Shown in pieces: positions 4,938 through 10,109 of a DNA stretch of 10,109 nt. Numbering within the stretch: the stretch's first letter is position 1; every line of letters begins with the position of its first letter. The notes under the pieces are model-generated. The model saw only the letters and a program-made list of their open reading frames with translations. It had not been told where the DNA came from and ran no database searches. A program made the position numbers and the translations under genes. The stretch is taken from the NCBI GenBank assembly GCA_903879465.1, contig CAIRLQ010000109.1, positions 1 to 10,109 of the forward strand, in the 5' to 3' direction. The stretch is from an uncultured Opitutia bacterium. GTDB taxonomy: Bacteria; Verrucomicrobiota; Verrucomicrobiia; Opitutales; UBA953.

Positions 4938-6005
4938 TTACGAGCCGGCGGCGGTGGAGATGACCTGCGTTTTTTCGATAATGCGATTAACCGAACTCAT
5001 CACAGCCGCCGCCGCCTTTTCGGACGGAGCGGAGGCCGCGGGAGTGCCGCCGCCACCCGTCGTAGTCGAGATGGGGCCACTAGGCGAACCAGTCTTCGGG
5101 CTACCCCGGGCCTCTGCCAACGTCTTGGACCCATCAAGCAAAGTAACTCCCTGAGGCAAGATGACGCCATTCCAGACAAAAGCCGCCTCTGGAGGAGCGG
5201 AAGCTATCATATTTTCAATCGTCTTGGCGAGACCAGGAGGAAGCGATGACCATTCGAAAATCTTTGTGGTCTCGGCGAGGGATTCAGAACTGATGGGCAT
5301 CAACAGGATCTTGACGGGCGCCAAGATGACATTGCGGATGGGCAAGGTCGGCTCGACAGCGGTCGCGACCTTAGCAGGCGTAGCCGGGGGAGCCCCAACC
5401 GCTGTGGAAAGTTCCGTACCAGGCTCGACCGTAATCGGCCCGTAATTCGAATCAGGCACAGTGGTCTCGACGGCACCACGCACGCAAGAAACCGCAAACA
5501 AACCGAGTTTGCTCGCAGTGGGGTTATATTTAACAGTGAAGATACCGCTACGCACCCGGGTCATGCCCGCAGCAGTACGGACCACATACGAAGACATCGC
5601 ATTCATTTTACGCACATCTCCGGTGACCTTCCCGCGGATTAATTGAATTTCCGTCACGGAGGCACTGGGCTCCGCTTCCAGTTTCTGATATTTTCCAGCG
5701 ACGATGAGTTCGGAGGCAACCTGCATGAAGACATTAACCTCGATTCGCGTGTCCGGGCTAAGCAGAAGGGTTGAGCCGTTCGATAGCACCAATTCAGCCG
5801 AGGCGTCCGAATTCGTCTCAACAACGGACTGCTGCCCGAAGACACTGCCAGACTTTAAGGCGGATGGACGGGCTTTGGGCTCGGTGATGGCGACGTTGCC
5901 TTGAAGTTTAGCGGTCTCAATCTTGCCGGGCTGGAGGGCAGCTGAAGCAAGCAGGGGGAAGATAGCGACAGCTACCATTCCGATTTTCTTTAATAAGGAA
6001 GTCAT
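4938..6005 (-). CDS. Secreted FecR-domain protein
   Basis: A 355-residue exported protein. Residues 1-22 are a signal peptide (MTSLLKKIGMVAVAIFPLLASA) with a cleavage likely near ASA-A. Residues about 34-185 fit a FecR domain: GNVAITEP, then LKSGSVFGQQSVVETNSDASAELVLSNGSTLLLSPDTRIEV (50-90), an IRGKVTGDV block (123-131) and YVVRTAAGMTRVRSGIFTV (140-158). The rest is unassigned, with a Pro/Ser/Thr/Gly low-complexity stretch (about 300-332) and an Ala-rich C-terminal helix. Classical FecR proteins are membrane anti-sigma regulators with a cytoplasmic tail; this one has no membrane anchor or sigma-binding N-terminus, so it is more likely a periplasmic or surface structural or sensory protein. 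It has its own promoter and terminator, so it is a single-gene unit. No Shine-Dalgarno precedes the start. The precise role is unknown. Confidence 0.85.
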   Translation of the reverse strand: MTSLLKKIGMVAVAIFPLLASAALQPGKIETAKLQGNVAITEPKARPSALKSGSVFGQQSVVETNSDASAELVLSNGSTLLLSPDTRIEVNVFMQVASELIVAGKYQKLEAEPSASVTEIQLIRGKVTGDVRKMNAMSSYVVRTAAGMTRVRSGIFTVKYNPTASKLGLFAVSCVRGAVETTVPDSNYGPITVEPGTELSTAVGAPPATPAKVATAVEPTLPIRNVILAPVKILLMPISSESLAETTKIFEWSSLPPGLAKTIENMIASAPPEAAFVWNGVILPQGVTLLDGSKTLAEARGSPKTGSPSGPISTTTGGGGTPAASAPSEKAAAAVMSSVNRIIEKTQVISTAAGS

Positions 6006-6013
6006 GTGGACTT

Positions 6014-6040
6014 GGGGGGAATCTAAAAATTATACCCCCC
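6014..6040. repeat. G6/C6 inverted repeat enclosing the fecR-like -10 region
   Basis: Six G's at 6014-6019 and six C's at 6035-6040 (+ strand) are separated by a 15-bp AT-rich segment that holds TATAAT and the predicted start site. As DNA this is a symmetrical site around a promoter and might be an operator or form a cruciform. Confidence 0.5.
6029..6034 (-). promoter_or_regulatory. -10 box (TATAAT) of the fecR-like gene
   Basis: A perfect TATAAT on the - strand ends 23 nt before the ATG at 6005, placing a start site near 6022 and giving a short leader of about 17 nt. The nearest -35-like hexamer is TTGCCA, with only a 14-bp spacer, so the -35 is poor. The box lies between a G6 tract and a C6 tract (6014-6040). 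Confidence 0.65.
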
Positions 6041-6063
6041 ACAAGGCGTGGCAACCTGTAAAC

Positions 6064-6091
6064 AAAAAGGCCTCCTTTCGGAGGCCTTTTT
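6064..6091 (-). terminator. Rho-independent terminator of pfp
   Basis: A perfect 12-bp stem, AAAAAGGCCTCC paired with GGAGGCCTTTTT, encloses a 4-nt loop that reads GAAA (a stable GNRA tetraloop) on the - strand. It begins 22 nt after the pfp stop at 6114. The A and T ends make it symmetrical, so it could also stop + strand transcription. Confidence 0.93.
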
Positions 6092-6113
6092 ACACCCTTT
6101 AAACCTCGGTTAA

Positions 6114-7415
6114 TTAGGCCGTGACGTACTTCTCGAGGCGGCGCTGAACAGGGATAGCCGAGAGCTGCGCGTATTTCGGAAGTCCCTGATCAAAAGGAAG
6201 TTGGAGCTCACCCTGGATGAGAGGCAGTGCATAACGAATGAAGTCCGGGTGAATCGACATCTTATCTTCGCCGATCCACTTTTCAGGGAAGGCCTTCACG
6301 CCGTTGGCAATCTCACTCAGAGGGGCGAGCATGGTCTGGACGGCGTAGTTCTCCTTTTCGGAGCGGGTCAGGATGACCATCTTACCGGTTTCGCCAGCAA
6401 GGGCGGCCTTGACGGCGGCACCACCGCAGAGTTCGGCTTCATCAACGTCGGTCTTCGAGGCATTGTGAGATGCAGCACGCTGGGTGATACCCAACTTCGA
6501 AGAGCGGGCCTTCACGCCGTCGAAACGGGATTCCACGAGACTACGGAGGTATTCACCAGCGCCGCCGAGGACGGCGTGGCCGAAGGCATCGGTGCTAGAG
6601 GTGTCTGCGCCGAGGTAGTTGCCGGTGGCATCCTGGACGCCTTCCGAAACGACGACGAAGCAATGGCCGTTGGACTTCAGAACTTCTTCGACACGGCGGA
6701 TGAAGTTATCGGCGTTGAAGGCGACTTCGGGGAGCAGCACGATGTGCGGCGCGGTGCAGTTGTAGTGCGTGTTCTTGATGGACTTGTCTTCGCCCTTATC
6801 GCGACGCTGCGCGAGGACGGAGGAAGCGGCGAGCCAGCCGGCATTGCGGCCCATGACTTCGAGAATTGAGACAAAGTCGTTCTGGCCCATGGCGGCGTTA
6901 TCGAGAGCGGTCTCGCGGATGGTCACGCCGATGTGCTTGGCAACGGAGCCAAAACCAGGGCAGTGATCCGTGAGAGGCAGGTCGTTATCGATGGTCTTCG
7001 GCACGCCGACAACGCGGAGTTCGTAACCACGCTCCTTGGCGAGGTCCGAGATCTTGGCGGCGGTGTCCTGAGAGTCGTTGCCTCCGATGTAGTGGAAGTA
7101 ACGGATATTGTGGGCTTCGAAGACCTGCAGGATGCGGTCGAAGTCTTCAGCCTTCTTGACCTTATAGCGGCAGGTTCCGAGCGCGGCGCCAGGGGTATGG
7201 CGGAGGGCACGCAGGGTCTGCTGGGATTCAGCCGCCAAATCGACGAGCTGTTCATTGAGAACGCCCTGGATGCCGTTCAGGCCGCCGTAGATCTCGACGA
7301 TCTCGTCCTCATGCTTAAGGGCTTCAGCAATTACCCCGGCGAGGCTGGCGTTGATGACGGGGGTGGGACCGCCGCTCTGCGCGACGAGAAGGTTGCCAAT
7401 GAGAGGAGATGACAT
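6114..7415 (-). CDS. pfp: Pyrophosphate-dependent 6-phosphofructokinase
   Basis: A 433-residue cytoplasmic enzyme interconverting fructose 6-phosphate and fructose 1,6-bisphosphate; the motifs point to pyrophosphate, not ATP, as phosphoryl donor. LLVAQSGGPTPVINASL (9-25) is the N-terminal phosphate-binding region. GGNDSQDT (111-118) has Asp where ATP enzymes have Gly (GGDGS). PKTIDND (139-145) has the Lys typical of PPi enzymes where ATP enzymes have Gly, with the catalytic Asp in TIDND. MGRNAGW (188-194) is the sugar-phosphate binding segment. The first position of GGNDS is Asn, which I recall as normal in one bacterial PPi-PFK clade. The reaction is reversible, so it can serve glycolysis and gluconeogenesis. 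It lies 93 bp after purB, with no Shine-Dalgarno, and ends at a strong terminator. The donor specificity is a motif-based prediction. Confidence 0.93.
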   Translation of the reverse strand: MSSPLIGNLLVAQSGGPTPVINASLAGVIAEALKHEDEIVEIYGGLNGIQGVLNEQLVDLAAESQQTLRALRHTPGAALGTCRYKVKKAEDFDRILQVFEAHNIRYFHYIGGNDSQDTAAKISDLAKERGYELRVVGVPKTIDNDLPLTDHCPGFGSVAKHIGVTIRETALDNAAMGQNDFVSILEVMGRNAGWLAASSVLAQRRDKGEDKSIKNTHYNCTAPHIVLLPEVAFNADNFIRRVEEVLKSNGHCFVVVSEGVQDATGNYLGADTSSTDAFGHAVLGGAGEYLRSLVESRFDGVKARSSKLGITQRAASHNASKTDVDEAELCGGAAVKAALAGETGKMVILTRSEKENYAVQTMLAPLSEIANGVKAFPEKWIGEDKMSIHPDFIRYALPLIQGELQLPFDQGLPKYAQLSAIPVQRRLEKYVTA

Positions 7416-7477
7416 GGGAGTGAACAGGTTGAAAAGTGGGTTGTGGGAAGCCCCACCCCCCTTGGCAACACGGAAAA

Positions 7478-7499
7478 CCCTCCCCTGCTCTCCCGCCCC
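7478..7499 (-). other. Predicted G-quadruplex motif between purB and pfp
   Basis: On the - strand (mRNA sense) four G-tracts (GGGG 7496-7499, GGG 7492-7494, GGGG 7482-7485, GGG 7478-7480) are separated by loops of 1, 6 and 1 nt and followed by TTTT (7474-7477). It begins 9 nt after the purB stop. A further G6-T-G4 run lies at 7451-7461. It is noncoding, so codon bias cannot explain it. The rest of the 93-bp gap shows no convincing promoter; GTGGG/CCCAC at 7443-7456 is only a 5-bp hairpin with no T-run. Confidence 0.65.
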
Positions 7500-7508
7500 T
7501 CGGAAGGC

Positions 7509-8939
7509 CTATAAAATGCGTCCGGCCTTAACTTTCGCCGAATCCGGGACCCGCTGGGACCAAGCCGCGGCCTGAACCACGAAAGCATCGACCTGTACCC
7601 CGGCCGAACCCGTGAGCTCACCGGCCTTGGTGACGGCATCGAGCAAGACGGACTTCGGCAGGCGCAGACGGCTATCCGCGGCCAAGCGATCCACCAAGTC
7701 GTTACGCTCGATTTTACCGGCCCGTAGGTCACGGGCGACCGCGACGGCGTGCTCCTTGATGGCTTCGTGGGCCTCTTCACGACCCGCCCCGGCCTTGACG
7801 GCCTCCATGAGGAAGGTGGTCGTGAGCAGGAACGGCAGATAATGACGCGACTCGCGTTCGACGACGGGGCGATTAACCTCCATCTGGCCGAGCACGGTGA
7901 GGAAAGCTTCGAAGAGACCGTCGATCGCCATGAAGGCATCAGGCAATAATACGCGACGGACGACGGAGCAGGAGACGTCGCCTTCGTTCCACTGATCGCC
8001 GGAAAGCGAAGCCGCCATCGCGAGGTGGCCGCGGAGGATGACGTGGAATCCGTTGATGCGCTCACAGGTACGGGCGTTCATCTTGTGCGGCATGGCGGAT
8101 GAGCCCACCTGGCCCGGCAGGAAACCTTCGCTGGCCAGTTCGTGGCCGGCCATCAGGCGCAGGGTCTTGGCAAACGACGACGGCCCCGAGGCCGCAGAAA
8201 GTAGCGCCGAGACCACTTCGAGATCCATCGAGCGCGGGTAGACCTGGCCGACGGCGTTGAGCGAGTGCGGGATGCCGAGGTGCACCAGTACGCGGCCTTC
8301 CAACTGCGCGACCTTGGCGACATCACCCGAGAAAAGCGTGAGCTGATCGAGCTGCGTGCCGACGGCTCCTTTGAGACCGCGGGCGGCGAAGGCGGCGAGG
8401 GCGGCGTCGACCTGGGCGACTCCGCGAAGGCAATCTTCGCCGAACATCGCCCAGCGCTTGCCGACGGTGGTGGGCTGCGCGGCGACGTTGTGCGTGCGCG
8501 CGGCGATGAGGACGTCGCGGTCGGTCTGCGCGCGGCGCGCCAGAGCGGCGGCGGCGGCGACAGATTTAGTGCGGATCAACTGAAGCGAACGGAAGACCTG
8601 CAGCTGCTCCACCGATTCGGTGAGGTCGCGGCTAGTCAGGCCCTTATGGACATGCTGGTGGCCGGCGAGGGCGCAGAACTCGTCGATGCGCGCCTTGACG
8701 TCGTGCCGGGTCTCTTCCTCGCGCTTGCGGATAGAGTCGAAATCCACCTGGTCCTTTACTTTTTCATACGCCGCAATCGCCGCGGCGGGAATGTCCAGAC
8801 CGAGGTCGCGCTGGGCCTTCATGACGGCAATCCAATATTCGCGCTCAAGCACCACGCGGCCGCGGGTGGACCAGACGGCCTTCATCGCCGGGGAGGCGTA
8901 GCGATCGGCAAGGACATTAGGGACGTTATCGGAATCCAT
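7509..8939 (-). CDS. purB: Adenylosuccinate lyase
   Basis: A 476-residue member of the fumarase/aspartase superfamily, cutting SAICAR to AICAR in purine synthesis and adenylosuccinate to AMP, both releasing fumarate. LADRYASPAM (10-19) is the N-terminal substrate region, VHKGLTSRDLTE (97-108) the first conserved block, and ARTHNVAAQPTTVGKRWA (147-164) the block whose His150 aligns with the catalytic histidine. GSSAMPHKMN (279-288) is the signature loop with the catalytic serine. Several segments (LADRYASP, TTVGKR, the DLEVVSALLSA stretch, and the ending KVKAGRIL) look closer to the animal/long form of the enzyme (484 residues in human) than to the roughly 430-residue Bacillus type. It follows holA by 20 bp and is probably cotranscribed. 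There is no Shine-Dalgarno, but the N-terminal match fixes the start at 8939. Confidence 0.95.
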   Translation of the reverse strand: MDSDNVPNVLADRYASPAMKAVWSTRGRVVLEREYWIAVMKAQRDLGLDIPAAAIAAYEKVKDQVDFDSIRKREEETRHDVKARIDEFCALAGHQHVHKGLTSRDLTESVEQLQVFRSLQLIRTKSVAAAAALARRAQTDRDVLIAARTHNVAAQPTTVGKRWAMFGEDCLRGVAQVDAALAAFAARGLKGAVGTQLDQLTLFSGDVAKVAQLEGRVLVHLGIPHSLNAVGQVYPRSMDLEVVSALLSAASGPSSFAKTLRLMAGHELASEGFLPGQVGSSAMPHKMNARTCERINGFHVILRGHLAMAASLSGDQWNEGDVSCSVVRRVLLPDAFMAIDGLFEAFLTVLGQMEVNRPVVERESRHYLPFLLTTTFLMEAVKAGAGREEAHEAIKEHAVAVARDLRAGKIERNDLVDRLAADSRLRLPKSVLLDAVTKAGELTGSAGVQVDAFVVQAAAWSQRVPDSAKVKAGRIL

Positions 8940-8959
8940 CGGGAAGTATTTTATTTGTA

Positions 8960-10087
8960 TCAGGCCGATCGCTTGACGGCAAGCGCTCGGAGGAACATCG
9001 CGCGCACCGAAGACTCGTCCTGGCCTCGATTGGAGGCGTCAAAACAGTCGGCGCAGGCCAGCTGGAGGTCGACCAGTTCGGCCAAGGTGAAACGCGCGGC
9101 GGCGGGGGCGACCTTATTACTGATATACCAAGCGTTCTGGGAGAAGAGGTTGGCCGATGATTTGGCGGCGGAACCGAAGGTGGGGCCATGGCGGGAACTC
9201 GCCGTCTCGAACTGGCCCTTGGCCAGACCCGCTTCGCTCACACGAAAATCCCCGGAGTCGACCAAGGTCCGGATTTGAATGAGCAGGCGGATGCGGTTCT
9301 GCAAGGCGGCCAGCAATGGCCGGCTGGAGTCCTCGTTAAAGAAATAACGGTCAAGGGATTCGAGCGCCCACTTGAGGTCGCGCGCGGCCAGCGCCTCGAT
9401 CGGCTCGAAGAAATCACCGTCACCGAAAGGCGGCACGAGCAGATGGACGTCGCCCGACTTGACGGTGCCGCCGGGGCCGACGTAGGTCGCCAGCTTCTCG
9501 CATTCGCCGATGACGAGGCGGGTCGATTGACCCACCAGCCCCACGATAGTCTCCGGGACGCCGCGCTCGAACTTCACCCCCAGGGATTTGAAGCGCTCTT
9601 CGGCGAGACCCAGCTGGGCGTCGGCGGCCTCGTCGCCGCCGCCCCCGAAAGGGCTCTTCGAAGCCGAGGCGTGCAAAATAAATTCCGTGGCGGCGTCCTT
9701 GAGACTCGTCAGATCCTTGCGGCGGCCGTCGTGCGGGGTCGCCGAGATGACGATGAAGATTTCCGCCGGGGCCTCGGTGGCGGCGTGCAGCACCTCGGCG
9801 AGGCTTTCCTTCACGACTTCGGATTTACCCTGAGCGGAGTCGGACACCCAATTGAGATTACGCAGCCAGATAACGCGCTTGCCGCCGAACATCGATAGCG
9901 TCTTCACCGAATCCACGAACTGCACCTCGATCGTGCGGGCATCCGCGACTTGGATGATCGCGCCAGAGATAATTTCTGCCTCGGCGTCAGCGCCGGCAGC
10001 CTTCTTGGCCTTCTCGAAACAGGCACGCCCGTCCCGGTCGACGAGGTATTCGTCCTTTCCTGCGACAATGGCGAGATAGCCGGGCAC
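8960..10087 (-). CDS. holA: DNA polymerase III subunit delta (clamp loader)
   Basis: A 375-residue protein, the wrench subunit of the clamp loader, which opens the beta sliding clamp. PGYLAIVAGKDEYLVDR (2-18) is the typical first strand. LSMFGGKRVIWLRNL (64-78) is the segment that contacts the clamp; Met66-Phe67 stand where E. coli delta has the Leu-Phe wedge. STRLVIGECEKLATYV (188-203) and DFFEPIEALAARDLKWALESLDRYF (225-249) are conserved in domains II and III. A Gly/Asp-rich insertion lies at 148-160. The start is GTG at 10087: a doubled GGAG lies 9 nt upstream and the N-terminus fits the family. The frame stays open to the window edge, but no standard start codon occurs there. The gene is probably cotranscribed with purB; holB lies about 4.7 kb downstream on the same strand. 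Confidence 0.9.
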   Translation of the reverse strand: MPGYLAIVAGKDEYLVDRDGRACFEKAKKAAGADAEAEIISGAIIQVADARTIEVQFVDSVKTLSMFGGKRVIWLRNLNWVSDSAQGKSEVVKESLAEVLHAATEAPAEIFIVISATPHDGRRKDLTSLKDAATEFILHASASKSPFGGGGDEAADAQLGLAEERFKSLGVKFERGVPETIVGLVGQSTRLVIGECEKLATYVGPGGTVKSGDVHLLVPPFGDGDFFEPIEALAARDLKWALESLDRYFFNEDSSRPLLAALQNRIRLLIQIRTLVDSGDFRVSEAGLAKGQFETASSRHGPTFGSAAKSSANLFSQNAWYISNKVAPAAARFTLAELVDLQLACADCFDASNRGQDESSVRAMFLRALAVKRSA

Positions 10088-10096
10088 GCGCCTAAT

Positions 10097-10104
10097 CTCC
10101 CTCC
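10097..10104 (-). promoter_or_regulatory. Shine-Dalgarno deciding the holA GTG start
   Basis: GGAGGGAG on the - strand, 9 nt before the GTG at 10087. This spacing supports GTG initiation over an unseen start beyond the window. Confidence 0.7.
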
Positions 10105-10109
10105 CCGCC

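Noticed and set aside
6201..6869. 222-codon + strand frame opposite pfp
   Set aside because: The pfp reading frame has clear catalytic motifs. The antisense frame has none.
7069..7085. Asn in GGNDS of the phosphofructokinase as an active-site anomaly
   Set aside because: As far as I recall GGNDS is standard in one clade of bacterial PPi-dependent enzymes. The specificity-determining Asp and the Lys of PKTIDND are both present.
7443..7456. GTGGG/CCCAC hairpin as a purB terminator
   Set aside because: The stem is only 5 bp, has no T-run on the - strand and lies about 50 nt beyond the stop.
8265..9278. 337-codon + strand open frame over the purB-holA junction
   Set aside because: It is antisense to two firmly identified genes, with an Arg/Gly/Asp-rich translation typical of a shadow frame.

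Overview
The window is a compact, GC-rich stretch of bacterial chromosome made almost entirely of housekeeping genes. There is no tRNA, rRNA, CRISPR array, insertion sequence or phage gene. The combination suggests a member of the Verrucomicrobiota, perhaps an opitutal lineage. The supporting traits are a pyrophosphate-type phosphofructokinase, a eukaryote-like adenylosuccinate lyase, a secreted FecR-domain protein and very sparse Shine-Dalgarno sequences. That placement is an inference from memory of gene content, not a database result.

Layout: bases 1-1698 are read on the + strand. They hold the tail of an unidentified gene, a P-loop protein with a degenerate nucleotide-binding site (coupled to the preceding gene by ATGA), and an LpxL/HtrB-type lipid A acyltransferase. 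Everything from 1695 to the right edge is on the - strand. Reading in the direction of transcription (right to left) the order is holA (clamp-loader delta), purB, pfp, a fecR-like gene, tmk, holB (clamp-loader delta'), an ECF sigma factor, a small membrane protein that may be its anti-sigma factor, and a secreted DUF3106-like helical protein. The last gene converges on the acyltransferase gene, and their stop codons overlap.

Transcription units: holA-purB are 20 bp apart. The gap from purB to pfp has no ordinary terminator but carries a textbook G-quadruplex motif followed by four T's. pfp ends at a perfect 12-bp stem terminator. The fecR-like gene has its own TATAAT box and ends at a second good terminator. 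Downstream, tmk and holB overlap by 26 bp, and the ECF sigma cassette follows after 54 bp with no visible terminator, so a replication and dTTP operon may read into a stress-response module.

Joint function: delta and delta' are both parts of the DNA polymerase III clamp loader, Tmk makes dTDP for replication, and PurB serves AMP synthesis. Pfp is glycolytic. The acyltransferase, FecR-like, sigma and DUF3106-like proteins belong to the envelope and to envelope sensing. I see no obviously new defence or mobile system. The items most worth checking are the degenerate P-loop protein, the sigma/membrane/DUF3106-like cassette attached to tmk-holB, the two G-quadruplex motifs just after stop codons, and the G6/C6 inverted repeat around the fecR-like promoter.
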